Positions 1 through 8,861 of a stretch of 64,000 bases of DNA are shown one piece after another. Source of the DNA: CAZYVA01 sp964650695 (lineage in GTDB: Bacteria; Bacillota; Clostridia; Lachnospirales; Lachnospiraceae); the NCBI GenBank assembly GCA_964650695.1, contig CAZYVA010000002.1, forward strand, positions 4,554 to 68,553. The letters are read 5' to 3'. The position numbers and the translations under genes are program-made. Below the pieces are notes generated by a model. It did not search any database and was not told where the DNA came from. It saw only the letters and a program-made list of their open reading frames with translations. How positions within the stretch are numbered: position 1 is the stretch's first letter; each line of letters opens with the position of its first letter.

Positions 1-1746
1 GAGACAAGGGAGGAATGCTGTTTTTGCATCGCGCCGGGGTTTTCCACGCCGGAATGGGCGAAAGGGGCTGTGATGTACCAGATTTTCACGGACCGGTTTT
101 ATGACGGCGATGCTTCGAACAATGTAAAAACCAATGAATATTTTTACATCGGCGGCTACAGCACGCAGGTGGAACACTGGGGCCAATACCCGGCGGCGAT
201 GGATGTACGGGAGTTTTACGGCGGCGATCTAAAGGGCGTCATGAAGAAGCTGGATTACCTGCAAGGGCTGGGTGTGGAGGTTTTGTATTTCAACCCTTTG
301 TTTGTCTCGCCGTCCAGCCATAAATATGACACGCAGGATTATGACTATATCGATCCCCATTTTGGGGTGATCGCGGAGGATGGGGGCGAGCTGCTTGCGC
401 CTGGCGACCATGACAACATGCATGCGACAAAATATCAGAAGCGTGTCACGGAAAAAGCGAACCTGGAAGCAAGCAACGCCCTGTTTATCCGGTTGGTGGA
501 GGAGCTGCACCGCCGGGGCATGAAAATCATCCTGGACGGCGTATTCAACCATTGCGGTTCTTTCAATAAATGGATGGACCGCGAGCGGATCTATGAGGGG
601 CGGCCAGGGTACGCGCCGGGGGCTTATGTGGACTACAGAAGCCCGCACCGCAGTTTTTTCCGTTTCCAGAAGGATGACGGAAAAGATTCGCCTTATTTTG
701 GGAATTACGATGGCTGGTGGGGGCATGATACCCTGCCAAAGCTGAATTATGAAGGTTCCCGGACATTGGAGGACTATATTTTACGCGTAGCGGAAAAATG
801 GGTGTCGCCGCCTTATAATATCGATGGCTGGCGGCTGGATGTCGCGGCGGACCTGGGCCACAGCCCGGAGTATAACCACAGGTTCTGGAAAAAATTCCGG
901 CGCATCGTGAAGAAAGCAAATCCGGATGCATTGATCCTGGCGGAGCATTACGGGGACGCCTGCCCATGGCTGCAGGGCGATGAGTGGGACAGTGTGATGA
1001 ACTACGATGCGTTCATGGAGCCGGTGACATGGTTCCTTACAGGCATGGAAAAACACAGTGACGAATACAGGGAAGATTTGCTGGGAAACGCGGATGCTTT
1101 TGTGTCCGCCATGCAAGAAAGGATGGCAAGGATGATGACGCCATCCTTGCAGGCGGCCATGAATGAGCTTTCCAACCACGACCATTCCCGCTTCCTGACA
1201 AGGACCAACCATAAAGCGGGAAGGGCGGCTGCCCTTGGCCCGGAGGCGGCGGAAAAGGATGTGGACACAGCGGTCATGCGGGAAGCGGTCGTCATGCAGA
1301 TGACGTGGGTCGGCGCCCCTACGGTTTACTACGGGGACGAGGCAGGCCTGTGCGGGTTTACGGATCCGGACAACCGCCGCGCTTACCCCTGGGGGAAGGA
1401 AGACCAGAGGCTCCTTGCGTTCCATAAAGAGATGATCCGGATCCATAAAAACAGCAGGGCGCTGAAGGATGGATCGGTTTTGATGCTTTACTGGGAAAGG
1501 GATATCCTTGCTTACGGCAGGTTCACCGAGGATGAGCAGGTGATTGTCATTGTGAATAACGGCAGCATCCCGAAGGAAGTGTCCGTACCCGTATGGAGGA
1601 CAGGGACGCCGATGCGCGGGGAAATGCGCCGGTTGATGTATACGCATCAGAGCGGGTATACCAAGGAAACAGAAACATACGCGGTCCAGGGCGGAGAAGT
1701 GGTTGTAGAGATGGGGGCGAAGTCCGCGTTGGTGATGGAAGGGTAG
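1..1746 (+). CDS. GH13 alpha-amylase-family glycosidase, 5' end outside window
   Basis: The reading frame is open from base 1, so the gene starts upstream and its N-terminal part is missing; the first in-window methionine (base 70) is internal, inside the family-typical stretch 'WAKGAVMYQIFTDRF'. The four GH13 regions are visible: DGVFNH, GWRLDVA (nucleophile Asp codon 838-840), the acid/base Glu in AEHYGD (codon 943-945) and the transition-state Asp in LSNHDHS (codon 1180-1182). The order and the catalytic (beta/alpha)8 barrel followed by a small beta domain fit a neopullulanase or cyclomaltodextrinase-like enzyme acting on alpha-1,4/1,6 glucans. No signal can be judged because the 5' end is absent. 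Exact substrate is inference. Confidence 0.9.
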   Translation, partial: ETREECCFCIAPGFSTPEWAKGAVMYQIFTDRFYDGDASNNVKTNEYFYIGGYSTQVEHWGQYPAAMDVREFYGGDLKGVMKKLDYLQGLGVEVLYFNPLFVSPSSHKYDTQDYDYIDPHFGVIAEDGGELLAPGDHDNMHATKYQKRVTEKANLEASNALFIRLVEELHRRGMKIILDGVFNHCGSFNKWMDRERIYEGRPGYAPGAYVDYRSPHRSFFRFQKDDGKDSPYFGNYDGWWGHDTLPKLNYEGSRTLEDYILRVAEKWVSPPYNIDGWRLDVAADLGHSPEYNHRFWKKFRRIVKKANPDALILAEHYGDACPWLQGDEWDSVMNYDAFMEPVTWFLTGMEKHSDEYREDLLGNADAFVSAMQERMARMMTPSLQAAMNELSNHDHSRFLTRTNHKAGRAAALGPEAAEKDVDTAVMREAVVMQMTWVGAPTVYYGDEAGLCGFTDPDNRRAYPWGKEDQRLLAFHKEMIRIHKNSRALKDGSVLMLYWERDILAYGRFTEDEQVIVIVNNGSIPKEVSVPVWRTGTPMRGEMRRLMYTHQSGYTKETETYAVQGGEVVVEMGAKSALVMEG

Positions 1747-1759
1747 AGAATCATTGTAA

Positions 1760-4216
1760 ATGAAACGTGGAAAAAAGCGCAGCAGGAAAAGGATCATTTT
1801 AATAGAAGCCGGTATTTTAGCCGCGCTCTTTCTGGCGGCCGTGGTGATTTTTAGCTTTTTCACGAACCGGAAAGACGGCGCGGCCACGGATATGGAGGCG
1901 GCATCTTATCCGCAAGTATCGTTTAGCTATGCGGGCTATGAACTGAATCTCCTTCCGGGATACGCAAAAGAAATGAGCCTTACCGATATGCGCGACACGA
2001 TCACGCCAGTCTCGAACGCGCGGCTGGAGATGAAGCTTTCGGAAGAGGAAACCATCCAGAGCATGGAAGCGGTCATTTATACTTTGGATGGGACAGAGGA
2101 GCTTGCGAGGGAAACCGTGGACAACCCTGGGGCGGATGTCAATCTTGCGTTCGGGGACGGGACGGTGCTGGACGAAGAGCGGATCCTGGCGATCATCCTT
2201 TCCGTGGGGGAGGATGAAAAACGTTATTATTACACAAGGGTTGTGGATTCTTCGGATAAAAATATTGTGGAATGCCTCGACTTCATAAAAGAGTTCCATG
2301 ACAATGCCCTGGCGAAAACGGACAGCTCCAGCATCAGCGCGTCGATCGAGCCGGATGAGACCGGGGATAATACAACATTCGGGCATGTCACCATCCATTC
2401 CGATTACGCGCATGTCACCTGGGGAGAGATGTCACCGACGGTCATCGGCAGTGAAATGTGGATGATCAAGGAAATGAACAGCGTCACGTCTTCGGTACAG
2501 TTGCAGTACCGGGTGCGGTGCGCGGGGGATGAAAACGAGGAAGAGACCTACAAGGTAAAAGAATTTTTCCGGGTACGTTACCAATCGGACAAAAAACAGA
2601 CGTTGCTTTTGGATTACGACCGGACGGCGGATCAGATTTTTAACGCGGGCCAGGCGGTCCTGGATGAAAAAGGGATCCTTTTGGGGATCGGGGATGAGGA
2701 CGTCCCATACCTGGCAAGCAAGGATGGGACGAAGGTTTCTTTTGTGCAGGCGGATGAGCTTTGGAATTATGACGGGGGATCCGGCGAACTCTCACAGGTT
2801 TTCAGTTTTGCACCGGAAGAAAATACGGATTCGAGGAATTGGGTTTCGCAGCACAAAATTTCCCTGTTGAATATAGACAACAAGGGAAATACCGCTTTTG
2901 CTGTTTTTGGCTACATGAACCGAGGGGAACATGAAGGAGAAGTCGGGGCGGCAATTTACTATTACGACCATGCGGAGAACCTTTTGGAAGAACGGCTGTT
3001 CCTTTCCACGGATCAGTCTTATGGGCGCGCCATTATCCAACTTGGGGACCTGATGTGTTACAGCGCCGGGAGGGATGTGCTGTATACGCTGTCGGACGGG
3101 ACATTGTATCAGATCACGGCAGGGAAAAACCGGGTCCGGGAGCTTCAGACAGATCTACAGGACGGGGCGTACGCGGTGTCCGGGGACGGCAAATATATCG
3201 CTTACCAGAATGGCAGCGGGGAACAGAAAGCCAGCGAGATACAGGTACTCGATCTGTCATCCGGGGATTCCCGTACCCTTCTCTGCGAGGAGGGCGAGGA
3301 AATCTGGCCGCTTGGGTTTATGGAAAGCGATTTTGTGTACGGGGTTTCCCGCCAGAGCGATTCCGGGCAGATGATTTCCGGCGAAAACGTGAAGCCGATG
3401 TACAAACTGGAGATCCAAAACAGCAAAGGGGAGATCCTGAAGACTTACGAGCAGGACCATATATACATTTTAGGCGCATCCTTTGAAAAAAATATGATTA
3501 CTTTAAACCGTGCTGTAAAAGAAGGGACGCGTTACAGCGCCGCAGAAGAGGATTATATTACGAACAATGACGCGGTTTCGGAAAGCAAGGTCTATATAGA
3601 AACCTATTCCACAGATTTAAAGGGGAAACAGGTACGCATCACCATCGGTGATGGGATAGAGGATCCAGATACAAAGGTATTGGAGCCGGAACAGGAATTG
3701 GATGAGGATCCAAAAACATTTACCCTGGAACCAGAGGAAGGGAAAAAACAGTTTTACGTGTACGGCTGCGGGGAACTGCAAGCCGTCTGTACCCGTGCGG
3801 GGGAGGCGGTTATTTTGGCGGATCGTTATAATGGGATCGTCGTAGATTCTGCACAGGGTTATGTCTGGGAGCGGGGGAACCGGGACCTGAAGTATACAAT
3901 CACAGGGCAGGATGCTTTGCTGGCTCAGATGCGCACGGCGCTCACATCGGGGGCGTCCCCGATGGAAGCAGCCGGGCAGGCGGAGGACCGGGAAGGGCTT
4001 GACCTGACCGGCTGTACCCCGGAAGAACTGATGTACATTGTGAACCAGGACCGGCCGGTCATCGCCATGCTGAATGCGCAAAAATCGGTGATCATCATCG
4101 GCTATTCGGAAACAACCTTGACTTACATGGATACCGAGAGCGGGGCAACGAAGAGCGTCTCTCTGGAAAAAATGGACAAAATGACCGAAGGGACAGGGCA
4201 TATGTATATCGGCTAG
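1760..4216 (+). CDS. membrane-anchored extracellular protein of unknown function
   Basis: 818 residues that I do not recognise as a named family. A basic N-terminus (MKRGKKRSRKR) is followed by one hydrophobic segment at about residues 12-34, so the bulk should lie outside the cell. The body is rich in acidic residues and in short beta-type segments with recurring Asp-Gly turns (about 280-600), compatible with a WD/YVTN-like beta-propeller. The last 80 residues (PEELMYIVNQDRPVIAML, then a short hydrophobic strand and TYMDTESG) resemble the C-terminal part of papain-like C39-type domains, but I see no convincing catalytic cysteine. It starts 13 bases after the glycosidase stop and is probably cotranscribed with it. 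Start codon has only a weak ribosome binding site. Confidence 0.7.
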   Translation: MKRGKKRSRKRIILIEAGILAALFLAAVVIFSFFTNRKDGAATDMEAASYPQVSFSYAGYELNLLPGYAKEMSLTDMRDTITPVSNARLEMKLSEEETIQSMEAVIYTLDGTEELARETVDNPGADVNLAFGDGTVLDEERILAIILSVGEDEKRYYYTRVVDSSDKNIVECLDFIKEFHDNALAKTDSSSISASIEPDETGDNTTFGHVTIHSDYAHVTWGEMSPTVIGSEMWMIKEMNSVTSSVQLQYRVRCAGDENEEETYKVKEFFRVRYQSDKKQTLLLDYDRTADQIFNAGQAVLDEKGILLGIGDEDVPYLASKDGTKVSFVQADELWNYDGGSGELSQVFSFAPEENTDSRNWVSQHKISLLNIDNKGNTAFAVFGYMNRGEHEGEVGAAIYYYDHAENLLEERLFLSTDQSYGRAIIQLGDLMCYSAGRDVLYTLSDGTLYQITAGKNRVRELQTDLQDGAYAVSGDGKYIAYQNGSGEQKASEIQVLDLSSGDSRTLLCEEGEEIWPLGFMESDFVYGVSRQSDSGQMISGENVKPMYKLEIQNSKGEILKTYEQDHIYILGASFEKNMITLNRAVKEGTRYSAAEEDYITNNDAVSESKVYIETYSTDLKGKQVRITIGDGIEDPDTKVLEPEQELDEDPKTFTLEPEEGKKQFYVYGCGELQAVCTRAGEAVILADRYNGIVVDSAQGYVWERGNRDLKYTITGQDALLAQMRTALTSGASPMEAAGQAEDREGLDLTGCTPEELMYIVNQDRPVIAMLNAQKSVIIIGYSETTLTYMDTESGATKSVSLEKMDKMTEGTGHMYIG

Positions 4217-4275
4217 CCGCTTTGCGGCACAAGAGGAAAGGCGCAGGTCCGCCTTCTGTCCTTGCAGGATGCGGG

Positions 4276-4776
4276 TCAGGGCGCGGCGCCCCTTTGGCCC
4301 TGGAAAAGATGGCTGTATCTTTTTAATGCGGAGTATAGGATCATCCCCAGCACGGAGCAGGAAAGGAATTCCCCTGCGCCGATGGTCAGCATCATGAATG
4401 GGATGGGAAGCCGGACGCCGTAACCGTAGTAGAGTACGAAAGGGATGATGGCGGCATTGGCTGCGACGGGGGGGATGGTGCCGAGGATCGGGCGTGCATT
4501 CCGCAAAAGATACGTAAAGACAGCCCCGATTAACGTGGCAAGGCTTCCAAAGATAATATCTGGAAGGATCCCGCCACCCATGATATTGGCGATGAGGCAG
4601 CCCGCAAAAACCCCTGGGACCGCGGCTGGCGTCAGCAGCGGGAGGACCGTGAGGGCTTCGGAAACCCGCACCTGGATTTCTCCATAGGAAATCGGCTGGA
4701 ATACAAGCGTCAATACGACATAGATGGCGGCGATCATGGCCGCCTGGGTCAGAAAAGTGATGTTTTTGAACTGCAT
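4276..4776 (-). CDS. queT: QueT-type ECF S component, queuosine-precursor uptake
   Basis: 166-residue very hydrophobic protein beginning MQFKNITFLTQAAMIAAIYV, with about five to six membrane segments and the QueT-typical run GEIQVRVSEALTVLPLL. QueT proteins are substrate-binding S components that work with an energy-coupling factor module (not in this window) to import 7-deazaguanine precursors of queuosine. The start at 4776 is preceded by AAAGGAG at good spacing; a longer open frame upstream has no ribosome binding site and is not used. A probable preQ1-I riboswitch ends at this ribosome binding site, which supports the substrate assignment. Confidence 0.9.
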   Translation of the reverse strand: MQFKNITFLTQAAMIAAIYVVLTLVFQPISYGEIQVRVSEALTVLPLLTPAAVPGVFAGCLIANIMGGGILPDIIFGSLATLIGAVFTYLLRNARPILGTIPPVAANAAIIPFVLYYGYGVRLPIPFMMLTIGAGEFLSCSVLGMILYSALKRYSHLFQGQRGAAP

Positions 4777-4787
4777 AGCTTTATTCT

Positions 4788-4830
4788 CCTTTAGTTTTGT
4801 TTTACGTGAGGAAGGTCTCGAACTCACGGG
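4788..4830 (-). promoter_or_regulatory. probable preQ1-I riboswitch upstream of queT
   Basis: Read on the minus strand: CCGTGAG, a 12-base loop beginning TTCGAG, CTCACG, then the A-rich tail TAAAACAAAACTAA followed at once by AGGAG. Stem length, 12-base loop and the tail ending ACTAA match the preQ1-I pseudoknot layout known from B. subtilis queC. The tail overlaps the ribosome binding site, so control would be at translation start. Recognised by eye, not by a covariance search. Confidence 0.75.
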
Positions 4831-5050
4831 ATAGGTTGTGAAAATGGCTCTGTTTACGGCACTTTCAACGATGGGCAGTATAGCATGGTTCCCGATAGAA
4901 GTCAAGGAAAGGATGGCCGTTGCCAGGAGCAGCCGTTGGTGGGCCGTGCATAGTAGCCATGATAAGCGTTGCAAATTGCGTCTGGACAATATACAATAAG
5001 GATGGGGGTTTTGGGAGGCCCCCTCAGGTAGATGAAAAGAAGGTGGGAAT

Positions 5051-5155
5051 ATGCGGTTCCATGACAAAAAAACACGCGTGGCCGTGGCGGTAGTCGTGGC
5101 AGTGATCGTAGTTGCCATGATAGCGGCTACGATCATACCGGCGTTTGCCGTGTGA
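5051..5155 (+). CDS. 34-residue single-span membrane peptide
   Basis: A short frame beginning MRFHDKKTRVAV with a polar, basic start and then a continuous hydrophobic stretch of about 24 residues (V, A, I rich) ending PAFAV before TGA. GAAGGTGGG sits five bases before the ATG. Small basic-then-hydrophobic peptides of this type are common in Clostridia, usually without known function. It lies between the divergent queT leader and the VanW gene, in the same direction as VanW. Confidence 0.5.
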   Translation: MRFHDKKTRVAVAVVVAVIVVAMIAATIIPAFAV

Positions 5156-5391
5156 AAGAAATGCTGTAATTGTTCAGCGCAGACCGAAGCGCTTGCCGCT
5201 GAGACCGTAAGGACATGGTCCAGGAGCGCGTCTTCCATGCAGCCCGGCTGAAAGGGACCATCCATGGACGTTTCGGATGCGCAACAGCTAAGGCAGATGT
5301 ATACGAAGGAATGAAGCAAAATCAAATGGCACAAAAAAGAAATGACAGAACGATGGGCGCACGACGGACGAGAACCAGAGAGGTCCAGCCC

Positions 5392-6858
5392 ATGAAAAAA
5401 GGAAATGCCAGCCGTGTATCGACTGCCCGTGAAAACGGCGCGGGACAAAGCAGTGCGGACAGAAAGCGCCGGCGGCGGGCGGCATTGAGACGGAAGAGAA
5501 GGCTGGTCCTTTTGGGACTTTTGTTTTGCTGCCTGTTTCTGGCTTATGGTGTTGTGACGCTCCGCCGTTATTGCTATGTAAAGCAGTTCCCGGACGACGT
5601 CATCGGGAAAAATATCACAGTCGCCTCCCTGGATGTGGCAGGGATGACAAAAAAGGAGGCAAAAAAAGAACTGGAGGAATACCTCAAAGAGCGGAAGCAG
5701 GTTTCGGTATCGCTGAAAACAGGCGGGAATGAACTGGACGTCACCTTAGGGGATCTGGGGATTTCTTACAGCGGTGGGCTGGAAAAGATCCTGGACGAGG
5801 CGTTCGATTACGGGAAAACAGGAAGCATCCGCTCCCGGTACCGGCAGCTTCGGCAGCTTGAAAAAGAAAAAAAGGATTTTGCAGCCGGATATGAATTAAA
5901 CGAAAAAAGCGCGACGGCCATTTTGGAAGAGCAGGCGGTCCCCCTGGCCGACCATGCGGAAAACGCGACGATGAAACGAAAAAATGACGGCAGTTTTGAG
6001 ATCACGGAGGGAAAAGCCGGGGAAACGGTAGACGTGGAAAAGACACTGGCCGCGATCACAGATGCGCTGAACCAGGGCTGGGACGGGGAGGCGTTTACGG
6101 TCGAGATGACGCTGAAAAAGGAGCAGCCGACGGTGATGGCGGCAGATCTGGAGGATGTAAAGGATGAATTGGGTTCCTTTTCCACGGACGCGGGCGGCGG
6201 CGACCGATGGCGCAACCTGATGACCGGGGCGGGGAAAATCAATGGGACGGTGCTTGCCCCCGGAGAGGAATTTTCCGTCCATGACGCGACCGCTCCTTAT
6301 GACGCGGAGCACGGATATGTGGCTGCTGGTTCCTACGAAAACGGACAGGTGGTGGACACCTATGGGGGCGGCATCTGCCAGGTTTCCACGACCTTGTATA
6401 ATGCAGTGCTGTACGCGGAACTGGAAGTGGTGAAACGCTATCCGCATTCTATGCTTGTATCGTATGTAGACCCGTCCAGGGATGCGGCAATCGCCGGGGA
6501 TACGAAAGATCTGGTGTTCCGGAACAGTTACGACAACCCGATTTATATTGAAGGGGAAATCACGGATGACAACCGGCTTTCTTTCAGCATTTACGGGAAA
6601 GATACCCGCGATGAGGGCCGGACGGTAGAGTTTGAGAGCGAGACGACGGCCACGGAAGAATACGAGACCATTTACCAGGATGACCCGGAGCTTCCCGAAG
6701 GGGAGGAGGAGTATGAGAACAGCCCGCATGTGGGGAAATCCGCACGGCTTTGGAAGATTGTCAAGCAGGATGGCAAAGAGGTCAGCCGGGATGTCATCAA
6801 TGAAAGCGAGTATCAAAAATCGGATCTGATTATCCGGGTGGGGACAAAAACGGATTGA
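5392..6858 (+). CDS. VanW family protein with peptidoglycan-binding-like domain
   Basis: About 488 residues from the chosen ATG at 5392, which has GAGAGG eight bases before it; frames reaching up to 5215 lack a comparable site. A basic N-terminus leads into one membrane span (residues about 35-58, LVLLGLLFCCLFLAYGVV). Next comes a putative peptidoglycan-binding (PG_binding_4-like) region with repeated VEKTLAAI/VSLKT-type segments, then the VanW domain with FSVHDATAPYDAEHGY and TYGGGICQVSTTLYNAVL, the family's most recognisable motifs. The C-terminal 80 residues are Glu/Thr rich. VanW proteins are found beside some vancomycin-resistance genes, but most clostridial copies are housekeeping wall proteins; no van genes are near. 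Confidence 0.88.
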   Translation: MKKGNASRVSTARENGAGQSSADRKRRRRAALRRKRRLVLLGLLFCCLFLAYGVVTLRRYCYVKQFPDDVIGKNITVASLDVAGMTKKEAKKELEEYLKERKQVSVSLKTGGNELDVTLGDLGISYSGGLEKILDEAFDYGKTGSIRSRYRQLRQLEKEKKDFAAGYELNEKSATAILEEQAVPLADHAENATMKRKNDGSFEITEGKAGETVDVEKTLAAITDALNQGWDGEAFTVEMTLKKEQPTVMAADLEDVKDELGSFSTDAGGGDRWRNLMTGAGKINGTVLAPGEEFSVHDATAPYDAEHGYVAAGSYENGQVVDTYGGGICQVSTTLYNAVLYAELEVVKRYPHSMLVSYVDPSRDAAIAGDTKDLVFRNSYDNPIYIEGEITDDNRLSFSIYGKDTRDEGRTVEFESETTATEEYETIYQDDPELPEGEEEYENSPHVGKSARLWKIVKQDGKEVSRDVINESEYQKSDLIIRVGTKTD

Positions 6859-6912
6859 CGCTATCGTGCCGGTATACAGGTACAAGATGGGGCGGATGGC
6901 TGAGGGTATGGT

Positions 6913-7842
6913 ATGCAGTTAGGGATACAGAGGGGAACAGTGATCACAGAGACGGCATCTTCATGCGGCCTTTCCGCCGGGACAGGGGTTTACGCGTTGG
7001 CGGCAGCAGCGAATGGGTTGCTTGCGGAGGATGTCCGGCAGATCTCTGTCGATGCCAGGATTTTTTACCCGCGTTTGGACGCACGGGCAGGCATACAACT
7101 GGCGTATGGCATCCAAAAAAATCTCCAAAAGGAATCCGAAAGGCAAGGGTTCCTGGTAAAGGGGATCCATCTCGCGGAATGTCCGCTGCTGGACCTGGCG
7201 GAAGTGACCGTGACGGCGGCCGGGACACGGGAAGAGCCGGAAATAAAAAAAGAAAAGGCGCCGGCCAGGCAGGCAGAGGAAAGGGCAGATGCCCGCGCAA
7301 AAGCAATCGACGGCCGTATCGCGCGCTGCGATATTCTTATGGCCGGATGGGCGGGCATGGAAGGGATGCTTCGGATTGTGGAAGAAAAGGAAGCCAGGCT
7401 GAAAGAACGTTTCAGCCTTTCTTTCCTGGAGCAGATCAAGGGATACCGGCGGTATTTATTCGCAAAGCCTGGGCTGGATTGGGGAAAAGAAGCCGTGCTG
7501 GTGCGCCAGATCCGGGAGGGCGGCGTACTTGCGGCCTTGTACCGCCTGACGGAGGAAATGGGATCGGGCCTGGAAATTGACTTAAAGAAAATTCCCATTT
7601 TACAGGAAACCATAGAAGTATGTGAGTGTTTCCGGCTGAATCCGTACCAATTGGCCTCTGCGGGAAGCTTTTTGGCTCTCTCCGGGCAGGGCGGGGCGCT
7701 TTCCAGGGAACTTCGCGGACAGGGGATGTATGCCGCTGTCATAGGCCGGATGACGGGAAAAGCCGCCAAGATCCTAAAATACGGAGAAGCGATCCGTTAT
7801 ATGAACCGTCCGGCCGCAGATGAAATTTACAGGATATTTTGA
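6913..7842 (+). CDS. AIR synthase-related protein (divergent HypE/ThiL-type fold)
   Basis: 309 residues. The C-terminal half (GSGLEIDLKKIPI, then FRLNPYQLASAGSFLAL) matches the C-terminal domain of the AIR synthase/HypE/ThiL ATP-binding superfamily. The N-terminal half (about 1-105) is less typical, and a charged Lys/Glu/Ala stretch (about 108-130) links the two. The usual ATP-binding DDxA-type motif of ThiL or SelD is not evident, so it may not be an active kinase-like enzyme. Its stop overlaps the start region of trmL, so the two genes are probably translated together. Function unknown. Confidence 0.7.
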   Translation: MQLGIQRGTVITETASSCGLSAGTGVYALAAAANGLLAEDVRQISVDARIFYPRLDARAGIQLAYGIQKNLQKESERQGFLVKGIHLAECPLLDLAEVTVTAAGTREEPEIKKEKAPARQAEERADARAKAIDGRIARCDILMAGWAGMEGMLRIVEEKEARLKERFSLSFLEQIKGYRRYLFAKPGLDWGKEAVLVRQIREGGVLAALYRLTEEMGSGLEIDLKKIPILQETIEVCECFRLNPYQLASAGSFLALSGQGGALSRELRGQGMYAAVIGRMTGKAAKILKYGEAIRYMNRPAADEIYRIF

Positions 7843-7856
7843 AAGGGGATTTGAGG

Positions 7857-8366
7857 TTGAATGTTGTGCTTCTTGAACCAGAGATACCGGCAAATACCGG
7901 GAATATTGGCCGTACCTGCGTAGCGGCAGGCGCGGGGCTGCATTTGATCGAGCCGCTGGGGTTCTGCCTGGATGAAAAAAATTTAAAACGCGCAGGCTTG
8001 GATTACTGGGGGCGGCTTGATGTCCATACCTATATCGATTATCGGGATTTTCTGCAAAAAAACCCCCATGCAAAAATCTATATGGCTACCACTAAGGCGC
8101 GGAAGCTCTATACGCAAGTCCGCTATGAGCCGGACTCTTATCTCATGTTCGGGAAAGAAAGCGGCGGTATCCCGGAGGAAATCCTTGTGGAAAACGAGGA
8201 AACCTGCATCCGGATCCCGATGATAGGCCAGACACGCTCGCTAAACCTCGCGAATGCCGTGGCGGTTGTTTTATATGAAGCGTTGAGGCAGAACCAGTTT
8301 CCGGGGATGAACCGGTCGGGGGATCTGCACAGGCTGAAGTGGAAGCAGGACGGAAACATGTCCTGA
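7857..8366 (+). CDS. trmL: tRNA (cytidine/uridine-34 2'-O)-methyltransferase TrmL
   Basis: SPOUT-fold methyltransferase of about 170 residues, the usual length for the family. Visible motifs are LEPEIPANTGNIGRTC at the N-terminus, the FGKESGGIP loop, and the knot segment IPMIGQTRSLNLANAVAVV, which binds S-adenosylmethionine. TrmL methylates the wobble ribose of leucine tRNAs. I chose the TTG at 7857, which lies nine bases after AAGGGG and gives the standard N-terminus; TTG at 7839 or 7851 are alternatives. It follows the AIR-synthase-like gene with overlap. Confidence 0.88.
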   Translation: MNVVLLEPEIPANTGNIGRTCVAAGAGLHLIEPLGFCLDEKNLKRAGLDYWGRLDVHTYIDYRDFLQKNPHAKIYMATTKARKLYTQVRYEPDSYLMFGKESGGIPEEILVENEETCIRIPMIGQTRSLNLANAVAVVLYEALRQNQFPGMNRSGDLHRLKWKQDGNMS

Positions 8367-8445
8367 AAATGGAGTTACAATCCTAACAAAATGGACCATT
8401 TTAGAAAAAATTTATTCTTTCCTTGGGCGGAAATGCGATTTTTGC

Positions 8446-8518
8446 TAGACTTTTGTCCAAAATCATAGTAAAATTTTGAAATGTAGGAAATTCGTTACTG
8501 TGATATAGTAACGAAAAT
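8446..8518 (+). promoter_or_regulatory. promoter and leader hairpin of the ntp operon
   Basis: TAGACT (8446-8451), a 17-base spacer and TAAAAT (8469-8474) form a plausible sigma-70-type promoter. Downstream, TTCGTTACT-GTGATAT-AGTAACGAA (8491-8514, extendable to 8488-8518) forms a strong hairpin followed by a short T run, which could act as an attenuator or mRNA stabiliser ahead of ntpF. The role of the hairpin is inference. Confidence 0.5.
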
Positions 8519-8552
8519 TTTTGCAATCACAAAAAAGAGAGGTGGTGGATAT

Positions 8553-8861
8553 ATGGTAGAAGATACCATCAAAGCCATCAAGGAAACTGAAAAAGAGGCG
8601 GAAGCAGTCATTTTGAAAGCGGAAGCGGATTGTGCAGATATCCTTGAAAAGGCTGCTGCAGATACAAAGGAGATTTTGCGGCGGGCAAAGGCAGATGCGA
8701 AAGCAAAAGCAGATGCAAGGCTGGAGGAGGCGGAAAAAGCTGCGGACCAGTCGGCGTCGGAGGCTCTGGCCGCAACGCAGTCGGAGATCGCCGCATTGAA
8801 GGAGGCGGCGAAAGCAAAAGAGGATGAGGCAATCGCAGCGGTCATTGCAGACCTCGTATAG
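8553..8861 (+). CDS. ntpF: V-type ATPase peripheral-stalk subunit (NtpF, G/H-type)
   Basis: 102 residues, nearly all alpha-helical coiled coil rich in Ala, Glu and Lys, with no membrane segment; this is the usual size and composition of the NtpF/AhaH subunit. With NtpE it forms the peripheral stalks that hold the catalytic head against the membrane part. First gene of a nine-gene operon whose order F-I-K-E-C-G-A-B-D equals that of the Enterococcus hirae Na+-ATPase. GAGAGGTGGTGG precedes the ATG. Confidence 0.85.
   Translation: MVEDTIKAIKETEKEAEAVILKAEADCADILEKAAADTKEILRRAKADAKAKADARLEEAEKAADQSASEALAATQSEIAALKEAAKAKEDEAIAAVIADLV

Noticed and set aside
1..30. Similarity of the first bases (GAGACAAGGGAGGAATG) to 32881-32897
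   Set aside because: Short match; the first bases are inside a coding frame, so chance is the simpler explanation.
781..1887. 368-codon frame antisense to the glycosidase
   Set aside because: No start signal or domain; opposite strand carries intact catalytic motifs.
4777..5448. N-terminal extension of QueT by about 220 residues
   Set aside because: It would run through the preQ1 riboswitch and ribosome binding site and is not hydrophobic like QueT.
5392..6858. Part of a vancomycin-resistance cluster
   Set aside because: No vanH, vanA/B, vanX or vanRS genes in the window; VanW proteins are widespread in Clostridia.
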